Origin: Gammaproteobacteria bacterium
Lineage (GTDB): Bacteria; Pseudomonadota; Gammaproteobacteria; Steroidobacterales; GCA-2729495
Assembly (NCBI GenBank): GCA_016874095.1
Contig: VGVH01000015.1
Span: 1-52,396 of the forward strand
Length of the DNA stretch: 52,396 nucleotides
Reading direction: 5' to 3'
The translations under genes and the position numbers were made by a program. Of the stretch, positions 32,956 to 41,104 are shown in pieces. The notes under the pieces are model-generated. The model was not told where the DNA came from. It saw only the letters and a program-made list of their open reading frames with translations, and did not search any database. The stretch's first letter is position 1, and each line of letters begins with the position of its first letter.

Positions 32956-34403
32956 GCAACGAGCTCGTCCAGTTCCTGTCCGTCGTCGCGCCGGAGGCCA
33001 TTGTCGGTACCGGTATATGTGTCGTCCTGCTGGCCGGCCTGTTCGCCGGGGACCGTGCGCGCGACGCAACCTACCTGTTGTCCATGGTGACACTGGTAGC
33101 CGCGGCGTGGGTCACCGGTTCTGCTGCGCCGAACGGGTCTTTGACGGGGGGCGCGTTCGTCGTCGACAGCCTCTCGGTCGTGCTCAAGATGTTTGCCTAC
33201 GCCGCCGTTGCAGCAGTCCTGGTGTATGCCCGGGCTTACCTGGTCGGGCGTCGCATGGACCGCAGCGAGTTCCACCTGCTGGTGTTGTTCGCGCTGCTTG
33301 GCATCATGGTCATGGTTTCCGCCGGCAGTTTCCTGGTCATGTACCTGGGACTGGAAACGCTGTCGCTGGCGCTCTATGCGATGGTTGCAGTCGAGCGCGA
33401 TGCGCCGATGGGGGCCGAGGCGGCGATCAAGTATTTCGTCCTCGGGGCGATCGCATCGGGATGCCTGCTTTACGGGATCTCGCTGATCTATGGCGCCACT
33501 GGCGCCCTGAATTTCACCGACGTCGCTGCTGCGCTTCAGACCACTACCGGAGCGCGTCCGCTGGCGGCAGCGGTAGGCATAGGGTTTCTCGTCGTCGGCA
33601 TCGCCTTCAAGTTCGGGGCGGTGCCGTTTCATACCTGGCTGCCCGATGTCTACCAGGGCGCACCGGCTTGTACCACGCTGTTCGTGGCAACTGTCCCGAA
33701 GATTGCGGCTTTCTCCCTGGCCCTGCGCATGCTGGGCGACGGGCTCGACGTCCTGGCATCCGACTGGCGATTCCTGCTCGGTGCTGTTGCCATCGTTTCA
33801 GTGGTGGTGGGGAACCTGATCGCGATCGCGCAGACGAGCATCCGGCGAATGCTGGCCTACTCGACCGTCGGGCACGTTGGCTTCATCCTGCTGGGCTTCG
33901 CGTCCGGAGGCGCAGAAGGCATCAATGCCGCGCTGTTCTATACCCTCGTCTACATCGTCATGACCATGGCGGCTTTCGGCCTGGTCATCCTACTGAGTCC
34001 GGCCGGCCAGGAAGCTGATGCGTTTGACGACCTGCGCGGCCTGAACCAGCGCAGCCCCTGGTTCGCATTTCTGATGCTGCTGGTGATGGTCAGCATGATC
34101 GGTGTTCCGCCGCTGGCAGGCTTCTGGGCGAAGTGGTGGGTACTTTCTGCGTTGCTCGATGCGGGCCAGTTGTCGCTGGCGATCGTGGCTGTCCTGTTCT
34201 CCGTCGTCGGGGCTTTCTACTACCTCCGGGTCATCTGGCTGATGTATTTCGAGCCGCCGGCCATGACTGGCGCAAGAATGGCACCCGAGCTCGACCTGCG
34301 CCTGTTGCTGTCGGTCAACGCGCTGCTGGTGCTCGGTCTGGGCGTGTTTCCGGGCAACCTCCTGAGGCTTTGCGCCCGGGCCCTGGGGGCTGTCAGCGGC
34401 TGA
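32952..34403 (+). CDS. nuoN: NADH-quinone oxidoreductase subunit N
   Basis: Third antiporter-like pump, next to NuoK. 483 residues (E. coli 485), about 14 helices, with MYLGLETLSLALYAMVA, FKFGAVPFHTWLPDVYQGAP and MLAYSTVGHVGFILLG. It is the last nuo gene. A 6-bp stem follows its stop, but no U-tract. Confidence 0.96.
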   Translation: MSNELVQFLSVVAPEAIVGTGICVVLLAGLFAGDRARDATYLLSMVTLVAAAWVTGSAAPNGSLTGGAFVVDSLSVVLKMFAYAAVAAVLVYARAYLVGRRMDRSEFHLLVLFALLGIMVMVSAGSFLVMYLGLETLSLALYAMVAVERDAPMGAEAAIKYFVLGAIASGCLLYGISLIYGATGALNFTDVAAALQTTTGARPLAAAVGIGFLVVGIAFKFGAVPFHTWLPDVYQGAPACTTLFVATVPKIAAFSLALRMLGDGLDVLASDWRFLLGAVAIVSVVVGNLIAIAQTSIRRMLAYSTVGHVGFILLGFASGGAEGINAALFYTLVYIVMTMAAFGLVILLSPAGQEADAFDDLRGLNQRSPWFAFLMLLVMVSMIGVPPLAGFWAKWWVLSALLDAGQLSLAIVAVLFSVVGAFYYLRVIWLMYFEPPAMTGARMAPELDLRLLLSVNALLVLGLGVFPGNLLRLCARALGAVSG

Positions 34404-34424
34404 AACGCCTGCCTGACTGGCGTT
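34404..34424 (+). other. Weak hairpin after nuoN
   Basis: AACGCC (34404-34409) and GGCGTT (34419-34424) form a 6-bp stem with a 9-base loop immediately after the nuoN stop. No U-run follows, and its right arm overlaps the -35 of the tRNA promoter. It is not a convincing terminator. Confidence 0.25.
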
Positions 34425-34451
34425 GCCCGGGGCGCCGTGACCGGGTAGTAT
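34423..34451 (+). promoter_or_regulatory. Promoter of tRNA-fMet and the rimP-nusA operon
   Basis: TTGCCC (34423-34428), 17 bases, TAGTAT (34446-34451). Transcription should start some 7 bases on, within a GC-rich stretch typical of stringently controlled stable-RNA promoters, and the mature tRNA begins 15 bases after the -10. Confidence 0.6.
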
Positions 34452-34465
34452 CTCCAGTCCGCCGG

Positions 34466-34542
34466 TGCGGGGTGGAGCAGTCTGGCAGCTCGTCGGGCTC
34501 ATAACCCGAAGGTCGCAGGTTCAAATCCTGCCCCCGCTACCA
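34466..34542 (+). tRNA. metY: Initiator tRNA-fMet (CAT)
   Basis: 77 bases with encoded CCA. The anticodon CAT is at 34500-34502, flanked by three consecutive G-C pairs (34495-34497 with 34505-34507), the initiator hallmark. The acceptor stem pairs GCGGGG with CCCCGC, leaving position 1 (U) opposite position 72 (U): a 1-72 mismatch as initiators need, but U/U instead of the common C/A. It leads the rimP-nusA-infB operon, as metY does in E. coli. Confidence 0.96.
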
Positions 34543-34552
34543 AATTCGCTGG

Positions 34553-34580
34553 AATAGCCCCTGACGGGGCTATTTCTTTA
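34553..34580 (+). terminator. Intrinsic terminator after tRNA-fMet
   Basis: Nine-base-pair perfect stem AATAGCCCC (34553-34561) / GGGGCTATT (34566-34574), 4-base loop, then TCTTTA. It starts 11 bases after the tRNA. Confidence 0.8.
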
Positions 34581-34603
34581 TGCAGCGAGCCCATGGCGGG
34601 TCG

Positions 34604-34620
34604 CGCCAGGTCGCCTGGCG
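34604..34620 (+). other. Middle hairpin of the rimP leader
   Basis: Perfect 7-bp stem CGCCAGG (34604-34610) / CCTGGCG (34614-34620) with loop TCG and no U-tract. It lies between two terminator-like hairpins. Confidence 0.45.
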
Positions 34621-34644
34621 GGTCCGTCGCAAGGCGGAAGGAAG

Positions 34645-34670
34645 TGGGCCTATGGCCCATTTTTTGTTTG
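34645..34670 (+). terminator. Second terminator-like hairpin, ahead of rimP
   Basis: TGGGCC (34645-34650), loop TAT, GGCCCA (34654-34659), then six T and a further GTTTG. It ends about 60 bases before the rimP start, a position suited to attenuation. Its left arm could instead pair with GCCCA at 34589-34593. Confidence 0.7.
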
Positions 34671-34727
34671 TGGGTCAGGAAGGGTCTGGCTGGTATATCC
34701 AGGGAAGTGGCTTCAGGCGAAAGCGAA

Positions 34728-35204
34728 GTGGCAACGACGAAACAGGCAATGCTGGAGTTGCTCGAGCCGGTCGTCGTCGGCCTCGGCTTCGAGCTGGTGG
34801 ATCTCGAGCTGAATCTCGGGCGCGGCCGAGGGGCGTTGCGGCTTTATATCGACCACGTCGATGGCGTTACGGTTGATCATTGCGAGCAGGTGAGCCGCCA
34901 GGTGAGCGCAGTACTTGATGTAGCGGATCCAATATCGGGCAACTACAGCCTGGAGGTTTCGTCCCCGGGGCTTGACCGGCGCCTGAGCAAGCCGGCGGAC
35001 TTCGACCGTTTCGCGGGTTGGGCGGTACAGATAAGGCTGCGGCGCCTGGTGGACGGTCGTCGACGCTTCAGTGGCAGGCTGCTGGCGCGCACCGGCGCGA
35101 CGATCGAGGTGGAAAGCGATGCGACCGTATTCAGGATTCCGCTCGACGAAGTGGATGTGGCACGACTGGTGCCGGACCTTGCTGGACCGGCGGGTATTCG
35201 ATGA
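34728..35204 (+). CDS. rimP: Ribosome maturation factor RimP
   Basis: Needed for 30S subunit maturation. 158 residues (E. coli 150) from the GTG at 34728, which has AGGCGA 7 bases upstream; the homologous region begins at once (MLELLEPVVVGLGFELVDLEL shortened: LEPVV, GFELVDLE). Other hallmarks are LRLYID, VDHCEQVSRQVSAVLD and YSLEVSSPGLDR. A GTG at 34707 is a weaker option. The frame stays open to 34593 but that region forms the leader hairpins. It is followed 18 bases later by nusA. Confidence 0.93.
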   Translation: MATTKQAMLELLEPVVVGLGFELVDLELNLGRGRGALRLYIDHVDGVTVDHCEQVSRQVSAVLDVADPISGNYSLEVSSPGLDRRLSKPADFDRFAGWAVQIRLRRLVDGRRRFSGRLLARTGATIEVESDATVFRIPLDEVDVARLVPDLAGPAGIR

Positions 35205-35222
35205 TCAGCGGACGTTGAACCG

Positions 35223-36728
35223 ATGAACAAGGACATTCTGAACGTCGTTGACGTCGTCTCGAACGAGAAGGGCGTCGACAAGGAAATCATCTTCGATGCG
35301 CTCGAAGCGGCGTTGGCATCTGCTACGCGAAAGCGGCACGGAGACGCCATCGACGCCAGGGTCGCCATCGACCGGAGTACCGGGGACTACGAGACCTTCC
35401 AGCAGTGGAAGGTATTTGCGGATGACTCCAAGGAGCTCGAGTTTCCGGACAAGGAGCTCCGGATGATCGACGCAGTCGAGATCAACCCGGCTGCGCAACC
35501 GGGCGGCTATGTCGAAGTGCCGATCGAGTCGGTGGACTTCGGCCGCATCGCTGCGCAGACAGCCAAGCAGGTCATCGTGCAGAAGGTGCGCGAGGCCGAA
35601 CGACGCAAGGTCGTCGAGGAATTCTCGGGCCGCGTGGGCCAGCTGCTGAGTGGCGTCGTCAAGCGTGTCGACCGTAACGGCACGTATCTCGATCTGGGGG
35701 GAAACGCCGAGGGATTCATTCCGCGCGAGAACATGATTCCGCGCGAGCCGGTCCGGACCTCCGACAGAATGAAGGCTATCCTTCGCGAGGTGCGTTCCGA
35801 ACCCCGCGGCCCGCAGCTGTTCATGAGCCGCACGGCACCGCAGTTCCTCATCGAGCTGATGAAGATCGAGGTGCCGGAGGTCGGGCAGGGCTTGATAGAA
35901 ATACTGGGCGCTGCGCGCGACGCCGGGCTGCGTGCCAAGATCGCGGTCCGCAGCAATGATCCGCGTATCGACCCCGTTGGCGCCTGCGTCGGCATGCGCG
36001 GCTCGCGTGTTACCGCCGTCTCCAACGAAATCGCCGGAGAGCGCGTCGATATCATCCCCTGGGATGAAAACAACGCCCAGTTCGTCATCAACGCCATGTC
36101 ACCGGCTGAGGTCAGTTCCATCGTCGTCGATGAGGAATCCCACAGCATGGATATCGCTGTGGCCGAGGACAAGCTCTCACAGGCCATCGGCCGCGGAGGG
36201 CAGAACATCCGCCTGGCCAGCGAGCTCACTGGCTGGGAGCTCAATGTCATGAGCGAGGCGGCCGCTGAACAGAAGAGCGAAAGCGAAGCGCGGGTCGTCG
36301 TCGAGCTTTTCATGAACCAGCTCGATGTCGACGAGGATGTCGCGCTGATCCTCGTGCAGGAAGGGTTCTCCACAATCGAGGAGATTGCCTACGTTCCAGC
36401 GGCGGAACTGCTGGCTGTCGAGGAGTTTGACCAGCAGATCGTCGATGAGCTGCGCAGTCGTGCCCGCGATATCCTGCTCACGCAGGCTATCGCAAGCGAG
36501 GAAACGGCCGATTCGAGGGAACCCGCAGAAGACCTGGTGACCCTGGACGGGATGGATGACGATCTGGCAGGAATGCTCGCTTCGCGCGGAATCGTGACCC
36601 GCGAGGACCTTGCAGAGCAGGCTGTAGATGACCTGCTCGAAATCGACGGTTTGAGCTCACAGCGGGCAGCCAGCCTGATCATGGCCGCCCGGGCACACTG
36701 GTTCTCTGACGAAGAGGCGCCGGCCTGA
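35223..36728 (+). CDS. nusA: Transcription termination/antitermination factor NusA
   Basis: Binds RNA polymerase and nascent RNA, affecting pausing, termination and antitermination. 501 residues (E. coli 495): N-terminal polymerase-binding domain (1-125), S1 domain (about 135-200, SGVVKRVDRNGTYLDLGGNAE as landmark), KH1 and KH2 (IDPVGACVGMRGSRV; LSQAIGRGGQNIRLASELTG), and two C-terminal acidic Leu/Asp/Glu repeats (about 370-495) that contact the polymerase alpha CTD. In E. coli NusA represses its own operon; the tandem hairpins upstream of rimP may serve the same purpose here. Confidence 0.97.
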   Translation: MNKDILNVVDVVSNEKGVDKEIIFDALEAALASATRKRHGDAIDARVAIDRSTGDYETFQQWKVFADDSKELEFPDKELRMIDAVEINPAAQPGGYVEVPIESVDFGRIAAQTAKQVIVQKVREAERRKVVEEFSGRVGQLLSGVVKRVDRNGTYLDLGGNAEGFIPRENMIPREPVRTSDRMKAILREVRSEPRGPQLFMSRTAPQFLIELMKIEVPEVGQGLIEILGAARDAGLRAKIAVRSNDPRIDPVGACVGMRGSRVTAVSNEIAGERVDIIPWDENNAQFVINAMSPAEVSSIVVDEESHSMDIAVAEDKLSQAIGRGGQNIRLASELTGWELNVMSEAAAEQKSESEARVVVELFMNQLDVDEDVALILVQEGFSTIEEIAYVPAAELLAVEEFDQQIVDELRSRARDILLTQAIASEETADSREPAEDLVTLDGMDDDLAGMLASRGIVTREDLAEQAVDDLLEIDGLSSQRAASLIMAARAHWFSDEEAPA

Positions 36729-36756
36729 AGGCCGTCAGCCATAGCGGAGCATTTGC

Positions 36757-39291
36757 ATGTCGGACGTGACCGTTGCGCAATTCGCCGAAGTCCTGAAGGT
36801 GCCGGTGGAGAGACTGCTGGTACAGCTGGACGAGGCTGGAATCGCGGTCAATGGCGCGGATGACGTCATCAGCGAAGATGCCAAGATGGAGCTGCTGACG
36901 TTCCTGCGCCGCAGCCACGGGCATGCCGAGGACAGCAGCGGCGCCGGACCGAAGAAGATAACTCTCAAGCGCCGCACCCAGAGCGAGCTGAAGCTTGCCA
37001 GCAATCAGGGACGTGCACGCACGGTGAACGTGGAGGTCCGTCGCAAGCGAACCTACGTCAAGCGCGACGAGCTCGAAAAGGAGGCCAAGCAGCAGCAGGA
37101 CGAGATCGACCGCAAGCGTCGCGAAGAGGAAGTGGCGCGCATGGAGGTCGAGCGCGAGGAGCGCGAGCGCGCCGAGGCCGAGCAGCGTGCGGAAACGGAG
37201 CGCAAAGAGCAGGAGACTCGTCGCAAATCAGAAGAGGAAGCGCGCCGGAAGGCCGAGGCCGAGTCTCGCGCAGCCGAGCAGGCAAAGCGGCAGAAGGATG
37301 CTGGCAAGAAGCGCGAAGCCAATGTCCGTGGGCGGAGCGATGAGGAAGCGCGGGCATGGGCCAAGGCTGCGCCGGCAGAAGTCGTCGATGGCGCAGCCAC
37401 GCGCTACGGCCGCCAGGAGCTGCATGTCTCCACTGACATCAGCAGCCGTCGCAAGAAGAAGCGACCGGCTCGCCGCACAGGTGCGCTTTCGGTCGGCGAC
37501 GCGAAGCATGGATTCGAGCGGCCGACCGCACCGGTTGTCCGCGACATCGAGATACCGGAGTCGGTAAAAGTCTCCGATCTTGCGCAGCATATGGCCGTCA
37601 AAGGCAGCGAAGTCATCAAGGTCCTGATGAAGCTCGGTGTGATGGCGACCATCAACCAGGTCATCGATCAGGACACTGCGACGCTGGTGGTCGAAGAGAT
37701 GGGCCACACGGCGAAGGCGGCGCAGGCCGGCGGCGTCGAAGCCGAGATTCTCGCTGGCGTGCAGGCGACCGGGGAGGAGCTGCAGCGGCCGCCAGTTGTG
37801 ACGATCATGGGTCACGTTGACCACGGCAAGACGTCGCTGCTCGACTACATCCGCAGCACCAAGGTGGCTGCCGGTGAAGCAGGCGGCATTACCCAGCACA
37901 TCGGCGCGTACCACATCACGACGCCAAAGGGCGTGATCACCTTCCTCGATACGCCGGGCCACGAGGCCTTTACTGCGATGCGCGCGCGCGGCGCGAAGGT
38001 CACCGATATCGTTGTGCTGGTGGTTGCCGCGGACGACGGGGTCAAGCCGCAGACGGAAGAAGCCATACAGCATGCGCGGGCTGCCGAGGTTCCGATCGTC
38101 GTTGCCATCAACAAGATCGACAAGGGCGACGCTGATCCGGACCGAGTGCGCAACGAGCTTGTGCAACGCGGCGTCGTTCCCGAGGAGTGGGGTGGCGAGA
38201 CGCTGTTCGTCAATGTTTCCGCGCGCACTGGTGACGGCGTGGAAAAACTGCTCGAATCGCTGTTGCTGCAGGCGGAATTGCTGGATCTGCGCGCCGCGAG
38301 AGAGGGTGCCGCTTCCGGCGTCGTGATCGAGGCCGGTCTGGAAAAAGGTCGCGGCGCCGTTGCTACCATTCTGGTGACCAGCGGCCGGCTCCAGCAGGGC
38401 GACATTCTGCTGGCCGGGCAGGAATACGGGCGCGTCCGCATGCTTTTCAATGCGGCCGGATCGGTAGTCAGGGAGGCGGGACCCTCCATGCCCGTCGCGG
38501 TGCTCGGGCTGTCAGGCATCCCAAGTGCCGGAGACGACAGCGTCGTGCTGGAGGACGAGCGACAGGCGCGTGAACTCGCCGACCTGCGTCGCGCGAGGGT
38601 CCGCGACACGAAGCTCGCGCAACAGCAGGCGGCCAACAAGCTTGAGGACGTATTCAGCCAGATCCAGGCAGCAGGTACCAAGCAGGTCCAGTTGCTGATC
38701 AAGGCTGACGTGCACGGCAGTGCCGAAGCGCTCTGCGAATCGCTGGCCAAGCTCTCGACCTCGGAGATACAGGTCAAAGTCATCGGCAGTGGTGTCGGCG
38801 GAATAACCGAGTCGGACGTCAACCTGGCCGCGGCATCCAAGGCGATCATCATCGGCTTCAACGTTCGGGCAGATGGAGCTGCGCGGGATGCCATGAAAGC
38901 AACGGGCGTGGATGTGCGCTACTACAGCATCATCTATGAGGCTCTGGATCACGTTCGGTCCGCGATGAGCGGCCTGCTGGCGCCCGAAGTACGCGAACAG
39001 ATTGTCGGTCTCGCTGAAGTGCGCGACGTATTCCGCTCGCCGAAATTCGGCAGTGTCGCCGGCTGTCTCGTCATGGACGGCTACGTCAAGCGCAGCAATC
39101 CCGTGCGTGTTCTGCGCGACAATTTCGTGATCTTCGAGGGCGAGCTCGATTCGCTGCGCCGGTTCAAGGACGACGTCAGCGAGGTGCGCGCCGGGACGGA
39201 GTGTGGAGTCGGCGTTCGCAATTACAACGACGTCAAGGTTGGCGACCAGATCGAATGCTTCGAGCGCATTCAGGTAGCGCGGACGATCTGA
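36757..39291 (+). CDS. infB: Translation initiation factor IF-2
   Basis: GTPase that brings fMet-tRNA to the 30S subunit and promotes subunit joining. 844 residues (E. coli 890): N-terminal IF2N subdomain (about 1-50), a highly charged Glu/Arg/Lys coiled region (about 90-190), a second IF2N-like segment ([22 protein letters not shown]), the G domain with G1 GHVDHGKT at 352-359, G3 DTPGHEAF and G4 NKID, then domains II-III and the C-terminal fMet-tRNA-binding C2 domain. The gene shares its operon with the initiator tRNA it works with. Confidence 0.98.
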   Translation: MSDVTVAQFAEVLKVPVERLLVQLDEAGIAVNGADDVISEDAKMELLTFLRRSHGHAEDSSGAGPKKITLKRRTQSELKLASNQGRARTVNVEVRRKRTYVKRDELEKEAKQQQDEIDRKRREEEVARMEVEREERERAEAEQRAETERKEQETRRKSEEEARRKAEAESRAAEQAKRQKDAGKKREANVRGRSDEEARAWAKAAPAEVVDGAATRYGRQELHVSTDISSRRKKKRPARRTGALSVGDAKHGFERPTAPVVRDIEIPESVKVSDLAQHMAVKGSEVIKVLMKLGVMATINQVIDQDTATLVVEEMGHTAKAAQAGGVEAEILAGVQATGEELQRPPVVTIMGHVDHGKTSLLDYIRSTKVAAGEAGGITQHIGAYHITTPKGVITFLDTPGHEAFTAMRARGAKVTDIVVLVVAADDGVKPQTEEAIQHARAAEVPIVVAINKIDKGDADPDRVRNELVQRGVVPEEWGGETLFVNVSARTGDGVEKLLESLLLQAELLDLRAAREGAASGVVIEAGLEKGRGAVATILVTSGRLQQGDILLAGQEYGRVRMLFNAAGSVVREAGPSMPVAVLGLSGIPSAGDDSVVLEDERQARELADLRRARVRDTKLAQQQAANKLEDVFSQIQAAGTKQVQLLIKADVHGSAEALCESLAKLSTSEIQVKVIGSGVGGITESDVNLAAASKAIIIGFNVRADGAARDAMKATGVDVRYYSIIYEALDHVRSAMSGLLAPEVREQIVGLAEVRDVFRSPKFGSVAGCLVMDGYVKRSNPVRVLRDNFVIFEGELDSLRRFKDDVSEVRAGTECGVGVRNYNDVKVGDQIECFERIQVARTI

Positions 39292-39323
39292 CGGCGTGTA
39301 GCCGTTGCGTCCCCGGCTGACGC

Positions 39324-39719
39324 ATGCCCCGCGAGTTCCACCGCAGCAGACGCGTCGAGGACGCAATCCAGCGCATCCTGAGCGAGGCGCTGGGCGGTCA
39401 TGTCCGCGATCCCCGTCTTTCAGGGGTCGCTATCACGCACGTGAGCGCGTCGCGGGATTTGAGCGTGGCGCGAATCTACTACTCAACGTTGGCCGGTGAG
39501 CCGCCGGGTCCGGAGGTGCAGCCTGCATTCGAGGCCGCGAGCGGGTTCCTGCGCGGCATCGTCGCGCGTGAGCTGCAATTGAGACAGGTTCCGGAGCTGA
39601 GGTTCTTCGCCGATCAGGCCCTGGAGCGGGCGCGTACGCTCGAGAAGCTGATTGACAAGGCCATTCGGCAAGGTCAGGGCGGGCCACCCGAGCCCGGCCA
39701 CGGGACGGGCAACGATTGA
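39324..39719 (+). CDS. rbfA: 30S ribosome-binding factor RbfA
   Basis: Cold-shock-linked factor for 16S rRNA 5'-end maturation. 131 residues (E. coli 133), KH-like fold, with RSRRVEDAIQRILSEAL, DPRLSGVAITHVSASRDLS and VPELRFFADQALERA. A short Gly/Pro-rich tail ends the protein. Its stop overlaps the TTG start of truB. Confidence 0.95.
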   Translation: MPREFHRSRRVEDAIQRILSEALGGHVRDPRLSGVAITHVSASRDLSVARIYYSTLAGEPPGPEVQPAFEAASGFLRGIVARELQLRQVPELRFFADQALERARTLEKLIDKAIRQGQGGPPEPGHGTGND

Positions 39720-40639
39720 AGGAGTCCGGGACCTCTGACTCGGCTCGACCGGCCTGGCGTGCCATTGACGGCATTTTGTTGCTCGACAAACCGCTGGGCT
39801 GGTCGTCTAACCAGGCCTTGCAGCGGGTCCGCAGGCTGCTCGGGGCCGCGCGCGGTGGCCATACAGGCAGTCTGGATCCGCTCGCAACCGGAATGCTGCC
39901 CCTGTGTCTTGGGCAAGCGACCAAGTTCTCTTCGTTTCACCTGGCTGCTGACAAGCGTTACCTCGTTCGACTGGTGCTGGGAGTCCGCACCAGCAGCGGG
40001 GACAGGGAGGGGGACCCCATGGAACGGGGACCTGACATCCTGCCGCCCGGGCGGCTGGAGGGGGTCCTGGCGGGCTTTCTGGGACCGCAGATGCAGATAC
40101 CGCCGATGTATTCCGCCCTGAAGCGGGATGGCCAGCCGTTGTACCGCCTGGCTCGCCGCGGCATTGACGTCGAAAGAGAGGCCAGGCCGATCGTTATAGG
40201 CAGTCTGCGGCTGATGTCGGTCGGGCCCGCTGGCGCGGTACTGGAGGTCGGCTGCAGCAAAGGGACCTATATCCGAACCCTGGTAGAAGACATTGCTTCC
40301 GCTGCCGGTACGGTCGGGCACGTGGCAGAACTGCGGCGACTGGTCGTGGAGCCCTTCGATCCGGCCGGCATGGTGACCCTGGAAGCCCTTGAGGCAGACT
40401 GTATCGAGGGCCGGCTGGCGAGGGTATTGCCGGTCGATGCCGGACTCGATCGGTTGCCGTCGCTCGTGCTGCTCGCCGATGAGGTCCTGCGGCTTCGTCA
40501 GGGGTTGCCGTTGATGCGCGCCGGGCTCGCCGCAGGACCCACCACACTGCGTGCTTATGGCCCGAATGGCGAGTTTCAGGGGGTAGTGGAGGCCGACGCC
40601 GGTGGTGTCATCCGGGTGCGCCGGCTGATGTCTGGATAG
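39716..40639 (+). CDS. truB: tRNA pseudouridine(55) synthase
   Basis: Makes pseudouridine 55 in the T loop of tRNAs. 307 residues (E. coli 314). Catalytic Asp54 lies in GGHTGSLDPLATGMLPLC; GILLLDKPLGWSSNQ precedes it, and MYSALKRDGQPLYRLAR and CSKGTYIRTLVEDI complete the motif set. A C-terminal PUA-like region follows. The start is TTG at 39716 (TTGA overlap with rbfA), chosen for coupling; no better start precedes the conserved region. Confidence 0.95.
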   Translation: MKESGTSDSARPAWRAIDGILLLDKPLGWSSNQALQRVRRLLGAARGGHTGSLDPLATGMLPLCLGQATKFSSFHLAADKRYLVRLVLGVRTSSGDREGDPMERGPDILPPGRLEGVLAGFLGPQMQIPPMYSALKRDGQPLYRLARRGIDVEREARPIVIGSLRLMSVGPAGAVLEVGCSKGTYIRTLVEDIASAAGTVGHVAELRRLVVEPFDPAGMVTLEALEADCIEGRLARVLPVDAGLDRLPSLVLLADEVLRLRQGLPLMRAGLAAGPTTLRAYGPNGEFQGVVEADAGGVIRVRRLMSG

Positions 40640-40684
40640 GGGCGGCGGGTCAATTTTTCTCTGTAATTGGCCCTGCCACCTGAG

Positions 40685-40690
40685 TACAAT
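40685..40690 (+). promoter_or_regulatory. -10 element of the rpsO-pnp promoter
   Basis: TACAAT at 40685-40690, followed by the GC-rich ACCGCGCG, about 53 bases before rpsO. The -35 is poor (nearest is TGTAAT at 17-base spacing). E. coli rpsO also has its own promoter here. Confidence 0.5.
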
Positions 40691-40742
40691 ACCGCGCGTT
40701 TTACAAGGGCAAGATTGTAGAGATCTCAAGGAGTAGCAGTTC

Positions 40743-41012
40743 ATGCCCCTCTCGGGAGCCCAGAAGTCGAAGGTCATCGCGGATAACAGCCGCGGCAGCA
40801 AGGACACCGGTTCGCCAGAGGTCCAGGTGGCGCTGTTGTCGGCCCGCATCGATCAATTGACCGAGCACTTCGCGGTCCACAAGAAGGACCACCACTCCCG
40901 CAGGGGCCTGCTGAAGATGGTCAATCAGCGTCGCAAGCTTCTCGACTACCTGAATGGCGCCGACGCTGACCGGTACAAGACCCTGATCGACAAGCTGGGT
41001 CTGCGGCGCTGA
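40743..41012 (+). CDS. rpsO: 30S ribosomal protein S15
   Basis: Primary 16S rRNA-binding protein contacting the central domain and intersubunit bridge. 89 residues, exact family length, with [16 protein letters not shown], the rRNA-binding [25 protein letters not shown] and the ending [14 protein letters not shown] lies 9 bases before the ATG. Confidence 0.98.
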   Translation: MPLSGAQKSKVIADNSRGSKDTGSPEVQVALLSARIDQLTEHFAVHKKDHHSRRGLLKMVNQRRKLLDYLNGADADRYKTLIDKLGLRR

Positions 41013-41029
41013 CGGACCCGGCGGGTCCG
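41013..41029 (+). other. Hairpin after rpsO
   Basis: Perfect 7-bp stem CGGACCC (41013-41019) / GGGTCCG (41023-41029), loop GGC, directly after the rpsO stop. The following AGTTCTCC is not a U-tract, so at most a weak terminator or a 3'-end protector. Confidence 0.45.
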
Positions 41030-41052
41030 AGTTCTCCGATCTGATGCCCCAT

Positions 41053-41074
41053 CCGGTGCGCTGATCCGCACCGG
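41053..41074 (+). promoter_or_regulatory. Hairpin in the pnp leader, candidate RNase III/PNPase autoregulation site
   Basis: Perfect 8-bp stem CCGGTGCG (41053-41060) / CGCACCGG (41067-41074), loop CTGATC, 31 bases before pnp. E. coli pnp mRNA is cut in a leader hairpin by RNase III, allowing PNPase to repress itself; the position is comparable, the function is inferred. Confidence 0.45.
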
Positions 41075-41104
41075 CAGTTCCGATTTCTTAAAACGATACA
41101 GGTA

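Noticed and set aside
41045-41054. CCCCATCC in the rpsO-pnp gap as a sigma-32 -10
   Set aside because: No TTGAA-like -35 is present 13-15 bases upstream, unlike the grpE and dnaK elements.
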